64,000 bases of DNA from the NCBI RefSeq assembly GCF_025370935.1, contig NC_133473.1, positions 16,622,919 through 16,686,918 of the forward strand, read 5' to 3'. Each line of letters begins with the position of its first letter. Positions within the stretch are counted from its first letter, which is position 1. Position numbers and translations under genes: made by a program. Positions 12,561-21,799 of the stretch are shown here, one piece after another. This DNA comes from Choristoneura fumiferana. Lineage: Eukaryota > Arthropoda > Insecta > Lepidoptera > Tortricidae. The notes beneath the pieces are model-generated. The model was not told the DNA's origin, did no database searches, and was given only the letters and a program-made list of their open reading frames with translations.

Positions 12561-13640
12561 TTGTAAGGCGATAATATCACAACACCATTTCGTATGATAA
12601 GTGCAACAACTTATACAGCTTACTCTAAAGGACCACTTGGTTGTATAATAAATTATTGCCTAAGGTGATAATTTAAGTTAACTTATAAAACCTTAGTTAA
12701 TGACTACGCATTGTCCGTCTGGCTTTTGAAGCAGTCCAACTATGTCGGCGGCCTGTGAATGAAGTTTCCCAAGACGTAATGAAAATTTCTGCTTTGTAGA
12801 ATTCATTCTTTGCCACCAAGTTGAAGTTTGCATCTACGTAGATGACATTAGGTATACAGGTACTTATACTTTAAATCCGTTATTCATGGTTTGTTAAGCT
12901 TCTTTTATATTAATGTCGCTTTGATATTTGACTTGCTGGATACAGACAGACACAAATTACTTTTCTAAAAAGAGGTTGGCAACTTTTCGTGAATATATTC
13001 CTTATCACATAGCATAAAATAAAGTAAATTCCTGTTGTCTGCACGCAGATATTCTAGCAACGCGCACCGGTTTCACGCGGGTGTAGTTTTTGGAAAAAGG
13101 AATTGAAAATTGTGAAGTACATTTGATTAGAGATACTTTTTTGAAAATTGTAGTCATGTAAAGCCGGGGCGGGTCGTTAGTTTGTTATATTTATTGGTAG
13201 CCCGTAGCACATAACTATTTCACTTTTACTTTAAGCCACATTGGCTCCTGGATTTGGATTTATCGCAATGTCAAAGAAGTTCTTATAATAGCCAAAGCAA
13301 CAAAATCCCAACTCGTTTGCGTTAGAACGCAAATATTATGAGACCAGTTTTTTGCTGATACACATCACGGTACCCACTTTGCCCATAGCAACAAAATGTC
13401 AATGCGTGCGTACGAGTTGATTTATTTTGCCAAAAACTTGCACTGGAGGTACTGACTCGCTAGGTGTGGGCGATGCGTTGTGTATTAGGTTTAATGCCCT
13501 GTCTCAGCACTGTCTGATAGTTCTTGTTATTTTATATAAAAGATATAAAATAAACAGAGATGACATCATTATATCTATCACATAAGATACAGGGGGGACG
13601 TATCTGAATATTGAAAATTAATATATCTAATGTTAAAAAG
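12561..13640. other. intronic stretch, nothing recognised
   Basis: AT-rich unique-looking sequence with no gene or recognisable repeat. Confidence 0.35.
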
Positions 13641-13641
13641 T

Positions 13642-13695
13642 CGACGGTCAAAATATCGAAAGTAGGTTAAGTTAGGTTCGATATTTTGGCCGTCG
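13642..13695. repeat. 19-bp inverted repeat
   Basis: CGACGGTCAAAATATCGAA and TTCGATATTTTGGCCGTCG are reverse complements except at one base and are separated by 16 nt. It could be the remnant of a small MITE. Confidence 0.6.
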
Positions 13696-13879
13696 ATATT
13701 TCAATTTAGATACCGTCGGTGGTCTTAACAAAAAGCGATGACGCTCTGGGGTAAGCTTGTGTCAAGATCGTCTATTCAATAAAAATCTCAAGAAACATAC
13801 CTAGGTAGCAAAGTTATTAATTGATTCAGTTTTTACTATACCTACTGAAGTCTTTAGTTAATAAGTTCCCAATTCATTC

Positions 13880-13983
13880 TGGGCCCGCATAGAAACTACG
13901 ACCCAAGCTCTCTCATTTTGAGAGGAGGCGTGTGCCTAACAGCGGCAATAGGCCGAAATGCGATGATGATCATGATGATGATT
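13880..13983 (+). mobile_element. SINE/RTE 3' tail with GATGATGAT end
   Basis: TGGGCCCGCATAGAAACTAC, CCAAGCTCTCTCATTTTGAG and a degenerate GTGCC...GGC block precede GATGATGATCATGATGATGA. This matches the tail half of the SINE at 26295-26549. Only the 3' half is present. Confidence 0.65.
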
Positions 13984-14554
13984 AATCTATTTTATCTTAC
14001 TTCTCCGCTAAAACCGTGCGCTACAGCATAACATGTATGTATAATACGCATGATTGCAAGGTAATAAAATATATGTGTCGCATTGTCGCCAGCGCACGGT
14101 CTTAGCATAGAAGCAAGGTAAAGAGAGTAGGTATAGTTATATAATTTAGTGGACATTAATGAATAAAACAAGATTCATTGATTCATAAAACGATAGTAAT
14201 TTCCATAAAGCTTTTGTACAGCTTCGGCACTGTTTTATTAAAAATTAAGCCAGGGTTTGTTACGCTTGTTTATTATTTTTACGCTCGTATTTAATAAGAA
14301 GGCGTGGGCTCGGGCGAGCCAATACAAATAAATTGGTCTGTTAAGTTACGTAATAGCTCCCTCATTCGCGTTCCGTGTCTCGAATTGATTTTCGTAATAC
14401 GAAATACATTTCGGCAGATGCTTTTGTGTTTTATTTTCTTGTTCTTAAAATACTGGGTGCGAAATGAAGTACGAGGCTGGGAACGAGTAAAAGTGCGAGC
14501 AGCGGTTAGGGGAAGGAATCTGATGGTTTCAATGCCTAAACATTAGAAGATATG

Positions 14555-14645
14555 ATAGAAGAAGATCCGTTTAAGAAGGACCTCTTCTCATCTATTTAAT
14601 GGATGAAAAGCATTTTATAGTACATTTATTGCCTAAAAAAGGCAA
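14555..14645 (-). repeat. dispersed repeat, minus copy of 1455-1605 (second half)
   Basis: AGATCCGTTTAAGAAGG and TTAATGGATGAAAAGCATTT are the reverse complement of the second half of 1455-1605. Its partner half lies 230 bp away in the opposite orientation. Confidence 0.45.
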
Positions 14646-14869
14646 AGTATTGAAATAAAAAAAAACAACCATCATTCAAATTACAACTAAGTAAATTTTT
14701 TGCCGATAACCCTAAATCATAGTGTTTGCAATGGCATAGCGCCTATTTGGTATAAGATTAATTTATTAAACAAATGGATGAAAATAACTAGTATTGATTT
14801 AGTAGGTATTTTTATTTGGTAAATTCATGAGCGCAATGTTCAAATAAAATATTCTTCGTATTTTATTTA

Positions 14870-15110
14870 ATTATAGTTTGGCCAGGATTTTTTTAGCGAA
14901 CCCACTCACGATATATTTTTTAACATACTAAGGGGCTGTTTCACCATCCATTGATTAGTGTTAACTGGCGGTTAGGTGTGATGCCGTCTCTATTTGTTTT
15001 GTTCGAATAGACGGAGACGGCATCACATTTAACCGTCGGTTAACGCTAATCAATGGGTGGTGGAACAGCCCCTAAATGTACATATCTAAGTAAAAATGCA
15101 TCTTCGAAAT
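14870..15110 (+). repeat. dispersed repeat split by a MITE
   Basis: GGCCAGGATTTTTTTAGCG and AACCCACTCACGATATAT followed by TAACATACTAA match 1480-1540. The MITE at 14932-15072 interrupts it exactly after CTAA, and the sequence resumes as TAAATGTACATATC. Confidence 0.5.
14932..15072. mobile_element. hairpin MITE, Harbinger-like, TAA duplication
   Basis: This 141-bp near-palindrome starts GGGGCTGTTTCACCATCCAT and ends with the complement GGTGGTGGAACAGCCCC. Inner arms also pair (GGTGTGATGCCGTCTC with GAGACGGCATCAC). TAA occurs at both borders (14929-14931 and 15073-15075). A 3-bp TWA duplication and G-rich TIR ends fit PIF/Harbinger-derived MITEs. It has no coding capacity. Confidence 0.8.
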
Positions 15111-15550
15111 GTATTTATTTTAATAACTGCAACCGTCAATAATCTCTGCATAAAGAATATTATTCAACAAGCATAGGGTAGAAACAAATCTAAATGGAAT
15201 CCAGGGTTAGACCCCTCGCCGCCAGGCTGAACTTGTCGGAAAGGCATGAATTACATCGACTCTCCCCGGGCAAGGGCTTTACAGCCCCGTTTAGTTCCCC
15301 ACGTATTCATAGTTCCCGCATAGCATCCCGTGGATTCACTCCCGAAATATAAAATAGCTAGCTAGTCAAAAAAAAGTTTTTTTGTTCAAATTAACTTTTT
15401 GCTTTGTTGTTTTTTTTGTATTATTTTTATGTGTTTTATGTGCAATAAAGTATTTACATACGTACTAGAAATACGTACTACGTAAATAGATAATTTAGGT
15501 CTTTAATTTTTAGTTTAACTCGACACATTTCGGACTAATTCGTACGTAAT

Positions 15551-15723
15551 AGCCCTTCCTGTCGGAGCACATGAGCGAATTGAGCGACCGGAGCGATGGA
15601 AACGCATGTGCTCGTAGTTGTGTGCCGGTATTAGTTTTGCCGTGCAGTTTCGCGAGAAGACCGGTGACGCTCAGTGCACGCTCTGCAGCAACCGCCGTGG
15701 CATGTGCTCCGATAAATAGGGCT
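15551..15723. mobile_element. MITE with TCGGAGCACATG inverted ends
   Basis: Left end AGCCCTTCCTGTCGGAGCAC ATG and right end CATGTGCTCCGATAAATAGGGCT are inverted, with a few unpaired bases. The interior is GC-rich compared with the flanks. It is non-coding and the superfamily is unclear. Confidence 0.6.
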
Positions 15724-15734
15724 GCGATAATTAC

Positions 15735-16970
15735 TTTACTAATGTAAAGTATGTGTAATTTTGACTTTCGTTGCTCTATCTAAAAAGCCTCTACATCGTT
15801 TTTCAATACGTAATATCTAATCACGCCAGATTGCGGCGAAAATATTTTTTTCTAGCTCAGGTTTTTGCTCGCTCTTCACTCGGCAATAACAAATCGATTC
15901 ACATCTCATATAAAAGTCAGACAAATACCATGATTGCAATGAATAAATGAATATGAATAAGTAGTCCACGAGCTACGGCAGAACATAAGTAAAAATTGAC
16001 AGACGGAACGAACAGAATTATTTTTACATTTTTAATATTGGTGAGCAAAGGATAAGCCGCTAAAATCCTCACCCTTCATTTTATTTTGTCGTTTTAAATA
16101 CGGGTATTGATAACTTTTTCTAAATTAACAAAGATCCAATGAAACCTGTTTCTTACGATCCTTCTCAATTACGTTCACAGGCTGAGAAAATATTTTTTAT
16201 GTCGCTATTGCTAAACCGCGATATTCATCATTTAATTGGGGTGCAGAGTCTTGACTTGTCTCCGTCTGTCAGTTAACGCTTCAAGAAACCGCTATTTAAT
16301 CATTTTTAAGGAAGAAAACATTTTTATATTGGACATTGGCTTGATACTTTTATGAACAGTTGGCTAGTTTGCATTTTTGCTACATAAGGATTTATCAGGA
16401 CATCATTTGAACATTTTCATTTGACGTTATTTAATTAAATAGTTTCTTTTTGAGTAACCTAATTAATTACAGATGTACTGAGTGAAAAAAGTTTTTACAC
16501 AAGCCAAGCAAAAATCAATCTTATAAAGACTTTACGTGGATTTTTTTTCTCACTATCTAAGTAACTTCACGAACGACTCACTTCACGACGTCTTAACGAA
16601 CTTCATTATTTTACATTGATGAAGTCCCAGGTTCGATTCCTGAATCCATTATTTCTTTTCATTTGGATTTTTATGTGTTCTTTTTGCATTGAAATAAGGT
16701 ATTTTTTACTCTATCTAGTTTGACGCATATTAGTATATCGTTGTACGCTACGACTATTTGTCTTCTCTCGACTAAAATTCCTCTTATACCAGTATCGAAT
16801 AGGTACTAAGAAGTCAGTATCTGTGTAAGTTACTCGCCTGTTCAAACAGTACATCCGTTTCGATAAGCTGCCGGGATCGAGTCGCCTGCGGCAGGGCGGG
16901 ACTGCTAAGTACTTGTCGTATCACGCTTATGGCAAATTGCGACATATAAGTTTTTATTCAAAATTTAATT
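15735..16970. other. intronic stretch, nothing recognised
   Basis: AT-rich. A single CCAGGTTCGATTCCTG resembling a Pol III B box at 16627-16643 has no A box at the right distance. No gene seen. Confidence 0.35.
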
Positions 16971-16990
16971 CATAATACAGCCAAGTTGAG

Positions 16991-17353
16991 TTGAGGGAGA
17001 AGAAAAGGACATATAGATGTCGGGGTGTGAGACAGGGGTGCATATTGTCGCCACTTTTGTTTAATGTATACTCAGAGGCTATCTCAGAGGCTCTGGAGGG
17101 GCGAGAGTGGGGGGTCGTTATCAACGACCAAGTTATAAATAATCTTAGATATGCCGATGACACGGCTCTTAATGCTTCCAAGCCAGAGGATCTGCAAAGC
17201 ATACTGGATGCCGTTAATGAAAGCAGTTTGAATGCGGGTCTTTCCATGAACATATCCAAAACAAAATTCATGGTGATATCGCGGAACCAAACTCTTAGTC
17301 CCAATATAACCGTTGCAGGAACACCTCTTGAAAGAGTCCAGCAGTACAAGTAA
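16991..17353 (+). pseudogene. RTE-like LINE reverse transcriptase fragment
   Basis: The frame encodes about 115 residues from the middle of a non-LTR reverse transcriptase. It contains RGVRQGCILSPLLFN (RT motif B), LRYADDTAL (the catalytic YADD of motif C) and MNISKTKFMV (motif D). The endonuclease, the upstream RT palm and the C-terminal domain are all missing. The frame closes at TAA just after VQQYK, where intact relatives normally continue with YLG. The hairpin family sequence starts a few tens of bases later. The GVRQGC/YADD pattern suggests the RTE clade but a subfamily different from 35588-36781. It is a dead fragment. Confidence 0.85.
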
Positions 17354-17506
17354 GTTCAAACAACGTAATTTATTAAGATTGGTTTTTTGGAATCTTTTTG
17401 TATTTTTTATTTCAATTCCAAATTTTTACTTTTACGGTCATCCCGTAAAACCTAAATTGAAAATACAAACTGAAATATAGATGCACAGAAAAAAACAGAA
17501 AAATAA

Positions 17507-17580
17507 GACCATCACTGGGAATCGAACCCAGGTCCTCGGTAATCCGTACCGCGTGCTATACCGCTACACCACTGATGGTC
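17507..17580 (-). other. tRNA-like sequence with Pol III A and B boxes
   Basis: On the minus strand the 74 nt can fold as a tRNA. The ends GACCATCA and TGATGGTC pair over 8 bp, the T arm is CTGGG-TTCGATT-CCCAG, and the D arm region contains TGGTGTAGCGG, which matches the A-box consensus. GGTTCGATTCC matches the B box. The anticodon arm is poor: CGGT...ACCG leaves a loop without the normal U33. A functional tRNA is therefore unlikely and a tRNA-derived repeat is more likely. An interrupted twin lies in the other arm on the + strand. Confidence 0.6.
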
Positions 17581-17723
17581 AACGGTACCGACACAAACAA
17601 CCAACAACAAACGGTAAGAAACAAACAAGCTGAGATATGAGGTGCATAGGGGAAATTCGTGTCGGTACCGTTGACCATCAGTGGTGTAGCGGTATAGCAC
17701 GCGGTACGGATTACCGAGGACCT

Positions 17724-18048
17724 TGGCAGCAGAGCGTGGTTCGCGCGTACACGTCGGAGTAAGAAAAATGTCGACCTCATACCATCGCATCGATGTCCTC
17801 ACGAAAGAAAATTACGATACGTGGTGCCTCCAAGCGCAAGCAGTGCTTATCAAAAATGGCCTGTGGGGATACGCAAACGGAGATATAACCGACCCTACTT
17901 CAACGTCTAACTGACACCGCCACTCTGTGATCTGCAATTCTGCAATTAAGATTTTGTAACAATATATGTACTTATTAGTTGAAATAAAACAACTCCAATG
18001 TGATTGAACATTAATTTTATTCTTCTTCGCGCTGCTTCACCCAACAAT
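17724..18048 (+). mobile_element. copia-type LTR retrotransposon fragment (PBS + Gag start + LTR-like end)
   Basis: The fragment starts TGGCAGCAGAGCGTGG, which resembles a primer-binding site for the 3' end of initiator tRNA-Met. Gag begins at ATG 17768. After the Gag stop, about 130 bp with GAAATAAAACA and a CTTCACCCAACA end look like the 3' part of an LTR. No 5' LTR precedes the primer site. The element was inserted inside the tRNA-like arm, between GAGGACCT and GGGTTCG, without an obvious target duplication. Confidence 0.65.
17768..17914 (+). pseudogene. copia Gag N-terminus, truncated
   Basis: Forty-eight codons begin MSTSYHRIDVLTKENYDTW and continue through LQAQAVLIKNGLWGY before a stop. 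The pattern of an L-x-x-x-N-Y-x-x-W core followed by A-x-L-x-x-x-G-L-W is the start of Ty1/copia Gag (UBN2/DUF4219-like). A complete Gag-Pol is over 1,000 residues, so only the first few percent remains. ATG 17768 is chosen because it follows the primer-binding site at the usual short distance and because the family starts here; the frame is open upstream to a TTG. Confidence 0.8.
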
Positions 18049-18187
18049 ATGGGTTCGATTCCCAGTGATGATCTTATTTTTCTGTTTTTTCTGTGCATCT
18101 ATATTTCAGTTTGTATTTTCAACGTAATTTATACCACATTTCAAGTTAATCCGATTATTAGAAGAAAACTTAAGAGATTGGACTTAT

Positions 18188-18405
18188 CCTAAGCCTACCT
18201 AGACTACATAACCTAGCCACGTCCCTCTGTTCGGCACTGGCCTCCTCTTAATGCTTAATTGTAGTTGCCCAATGCGAATTGAGAACCTCACATATACGAG
18301 TACATCACTGAATTGCTTCGTAAAACTATTCAGCTTCCCGTCACGTTTTTCTTTACCGAAAAGCTCAAGGTAAATTTCAATGCTGTATTTGACAACTCCT
18401 GTATT
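18188..18405 (-). mobile_element. tRNA-derived SINE, degraded, minus strand
   Basis: Landmarks in reverse order match the SINE at 26295-26549: CACTGGCCTCCTCTTAATG, CCCAATGCGAATTGAGAACC, CACTGAATTGCTTCG and CTCAAGGTAAATTTCAA. The head is not recognisable. Many substitutions show that it is old. Confidence 0.5.
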
Positions 18406-19390
18406 TGCCATATCCTACATATTATTATGAAAATATAGATTTAGGTATTTACTGACAATTTTTAGCGAGGAAAAAAATTAATTCGGTTGAAAATTGGATT
18501 TATAGTGATTTTAGGAAAATGTATCTATCAATGAATCAATATAATTTATTTTTGAACATAGGTCATTAGTGTTACAAATGTTACATAAAATTGGTGGTGA
18601 TGATGTACGTAACTATATATCTTTCTAAAACGCACTACTTGCACGTAACGTCACATTTCTTTCTCTGTTTAATCTTGAATTTCAACTCTGTTATATCTAA
18701 AGGTAGCTTATAAAATTGTGTTTCTGTTCGATAACATGCATCGTCAAGCTTAAATTTATAAAATAAAAAATTCAAATACCGGATTGTAATTTCACGTATA
18801 AATTCCGAACGAAACATTGCACGTAACCCGCTCCCCATTTCACCCAGGCTTCGTCCACAATTATCATGCTACCTATAAAACTGTAAGCTAACAGTGAGCA
18901 TTGTAATCCTCACAATAAATACGGCAGAGCCGAGCCGCCGGCAGAACGGCAGTAACTCGCAGCAAATGATCAGATATGATCTTAAACCCGGCAAATCCCT
19001 GGCAAGTTAGTTCAGAGATATCTTGATATGTGTATTAGTTTCTAGTAAATTAGATGATTTCGCTTCTTGTGTTTGTTGTGGGATGTTTGTTCTGTCTGTT
19101 TGAGTAATGGTCGCTGTTTTGCGAAACAATAACCAGCAAGTTTAAATTAAAATCAATGTTATGGCAGGTTGTTTTGTCAACGAATAGCTGTCAATTTGCT
19201 CTTCACGCTGGTTCAAGTTCAAGAACATTATTTTTATGAATATGATTTATAAGACCTAATAGTGAAACACCACGTCTCGGATCCATATTATGTCATCACT
19301 GGCAACACACATTGGTTAAAGACTTTCATCTTAAGGCACTGAGGGATTTTGGACGAAAAGACATTGCGGAGTGTCCCGAACGCGCGCGCG

Positions 19391-19498
19391 TTGCGGGTTC
19401 ACGGTGGATGCAAGCCGCTTCCAACCGAGGCAACTGCAGGTCTATGGGGAGGCCTATGTCCAACAGTGGACGTCCTATGGCTGATATGATGATGATGA
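19391..19498 (+). mobile_element. RTE-type LINE 3' end with GAT tail
   Basis: GGGTTCACGGTGGATGCAAG, CCGCTTCCAACCGAGGCAAC and AGGCCTATGTCCAACAGTGG then ATGGCTGATATGATGATGATGA. This is the closest relative of the tail at 7286-7495. The upstream GCGCGCGCG may also belong to the element. No clear target duplication was found. Confidence 0.75.
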
Positions 19499-19544
19499 AT
19501 TGTCTAAAGGTTCGTTTAAAATACGAATTAATTTTAACAGTTGT

Positions 19545-19737
19545 AAACCGATACTGCAGATTAGGAACTTCACACACACCATTGAATCACTTGGTGGGTT
19601 TGTGCAGGTTGTTTCTCCATGTTTTCCTTTGCCATAAAGCTCGTTGTAAATTAAATATAATTTCGTCCAAAAGAGTCCCAATTTGCACCCACGATCCTCT
19701 GCTTAAGAGGACATAGGTCAAACCACTAGGCTACCAT
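19545..19737 (-). mobile_element. tRNA-derived SINE, minus strand, head retained
   Basis: Read on the minus strand, it opens TGGTAGCCTAGTGGTTTGAC (A-box region), then CTTAAGCAGAGGATCGTGGG (B-box region, degenerate). It goes on to the body AAATATAATTTCG..., ACCTGCACAAACC, TTCAATGGTGTGTGTGAAG and TTCCTAATCTGCAG. It ends before the usual GAT tail. Same family as 26295-26549. Confidence 0.7.
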
Positions 19738-19744
19738 GACTACT

Positions 19745-21615
19745 TTATACTATTAAAAGTTACTTAAAACGATCTTAACTATAGACGCTCGTTATAAAAC
19801 CACCAATTCAATCATATTTCAGGCCAACGTATGGAACAGGCAAACACGTATCGAGTCAACGTTCAGCTCAAATTGCAAATATAATCGTTACCGTTACTTG
19901 TCTACTAAACTCAAATTATTATAATTGTTACGTAACTCCCTGGGGGCGAGGCGATACGATCAGCGATCGGCAACCCGGTTTATTCGACGCGCGTATACGG
20001 CACTATCTTCATCGTTAATGGCCTAGTGAGAGCCATTCTTACTTACTCCTATCGTTTAGTCCCCGACCCTTGGGCCATCAAACTTCACTTTCAGATTTAC
20101 GGCTAAACTAAACGACGTAAATGCTGGGGTACGCCACTACTGGCTCCGTACAGCCCGTACATTCGGAGATTGATTGAGGCTTTCAATTGATTAGTGTTTC
20201 GCGTTCTGTACACAGCGAGGTAAAATAAAATCTAGTACTTGCTTCTCTAAACTCTAGGTACTTCAAATATCAACAAAGCTTTCTCTTACAACTATAATCA
20301 TACTCGTATCTGTGTTATATTTCGTTGTACCGATGTTGAATAACTAAAGCCAAACCTAATTGTCTATACGTAGATAAACAATTTATATTTCTATAATATT
20401 GGTTTTTCTCTATTACTCACTTGGCCCAATTGCCTCGTGTAGTGGCACCCCATATTGCCTTCGCAAAACTGATCAGTCACGGCCTAATAAATTATTTATT
20501 TACTCCCAGAAAAGGCGGCAAGTTTATGTCGACTTAAATGCCATTAATAGATATCCCAGCGGGATCACTAACGGTAACTTACCGAATTTATGCAACCACA
20601 TAGCAAATAGATTTACCAGCGCGCGCAGTTTAAAAAACTTAATGGTGACTTCGTAGTAACCGGCCGTAACTGTATAACCGGGCAATAGCCAAGCATTTCA
20701 TTTATATGCTAATATTGTAAGGAAAAGAGCTCTTAACAGTGCAAGCGCAGAAATTAAACGGTTCAACTTCAACTAGTCGAAGTTACGTCAAAAGATTACG
20801 AACTTTCAACTCGCTTGTACACAGAGAGGAATTTTCACTGTAAATATTTAAGACTGGCGTTGTACTTGATTAAAGCATTTTGAGTTGCGAGTGACTTGTA
20901 AATTGTTCGAGAGACTTTTATCAAATGTTGCTACAATGCGCACATGCATCACAAGTTTTATTAACCTAATTATTTCACTTCAACACCGTTTGTTACACAG
21001 TTTAAACAGAATAAACCAACATGGTCATATTAAAACATTTCATGATTGATAATTGACATCAATTGATCTAGTCCCAAACTTAGCACAGTTTGAACCATGG
21101 CTTCCAAGCAACGGATTATGAGGAGTCTCTTCGTTCCATTCTCCATACAAACGTAGTCCCGGTCTCATTTGAAAACTAGGCAACAGAAATAGATGAAATT
21201 TTGTAAGTATGGACTAGACGTAATTATCTATGCCTGTGGTTTTTCAGATTTTCATATAAATATTATGTAATATCAGAATTACAGGAGCTCAAAAGTCGAC
21301 AAAAAAAAAGATGTCAACTTTGCACGAGAATTACAGACTAATAAAGCATTTTTACAAAAAACTAAAAAACCACAGGCATAGAAAATTGATTTCTTTGCTT
21401 AACTTTTCGTATAATATGAGGACAACGAAACTCAAAATTCAACCGCCCAAATCTTGAAAAGCCTACAGCTATCTCGATATTATTATACATTACGGACATC
21501 GTTGCGGAAGGCATGGGGGGGGACGGCTGCGAGCGCTTAAGTCACGAGCGATAAATACAGCAATATCCCAAACGAATACCTAACGCGGCCGCGCGGCCGG
21601 CAGGGAAACTTCTCT
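19745..21615. other. intronic stretch, nothing recognised
   Basis: No gene or family element seen. Parts are moderately GC-balanced (19930-20170, 20440-20680) without coding signs. Confidence 0.35.
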
Positions 21616-21621
21616 TAACTT

Positions 21622-21790
21622 ACTTATGTTTATGTATTTATCTATATACATAACGCACGTTAAACATGCAAGACTCAATAACAACATTCATACTTCATGC
21701 ATAACATCTGCCCCGATTAAGGTTCGTACCCGGAACCTCAAGTTTCATATTGGTCAGATCTCACTAACTAACCAATTGCCAGCTATTCGA
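21622..21790 (-). mobile_element. tRNA-derived SINE of the GACCGGATGG family, old copy
   Basis: In reverse, the copy contains a degenerate GGTTC...TACCCGGAACC B-box area, CTGCCCCG, a middle AACAACATTCATACTTC, a TTAAACATGCAAGACTC block and TATGTATTTATCTATATA. The order matches the better copies at 53288-53547 and 54756-54950. It is heavily diverged. Confidence 0.5.
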
Positions 21791-21799
21791 TCTCGTACA

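Larger units (their letters stand above)
17379..18150. mobile_element. large hairpin element carrying tRNA-like arms
   Basis: The left arm (about 17457-17594) and right arm (17659-17723 continuing at 18049-18121) are reverse complements with few mismatches. Each arm holds a tRNA-like 74-nt segment flanked by the CAGAAAAATAAGACC / CTTATTTTTCTGTT run. The loop is 17595-17658. The right arm is interrupted by a copia fragment at 17724-18048. Related outer sequence (GGTTTTTTGGAATCTTTTTG) is also found at 48812-48900. This looks like a non-autonomous foldback element or two SINE-like units in head-to-head orientation. Confidence 0.7.

Noticed and set aside
16620..16650. B-box-like GGTTCGATTCC as a tRNA gene
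   Set aside because: No A box at the right distance and no acceptor stem pairing.
17340..17360. Donor-like CAA|GTAAGTTC at the end of the RT fragment, suggesting an exon
   Set aside because: The LINE frame normally continues after VQQYK and simply breaks here. No acceptor or partner exon was found, so the GTAAGT is probably chance.
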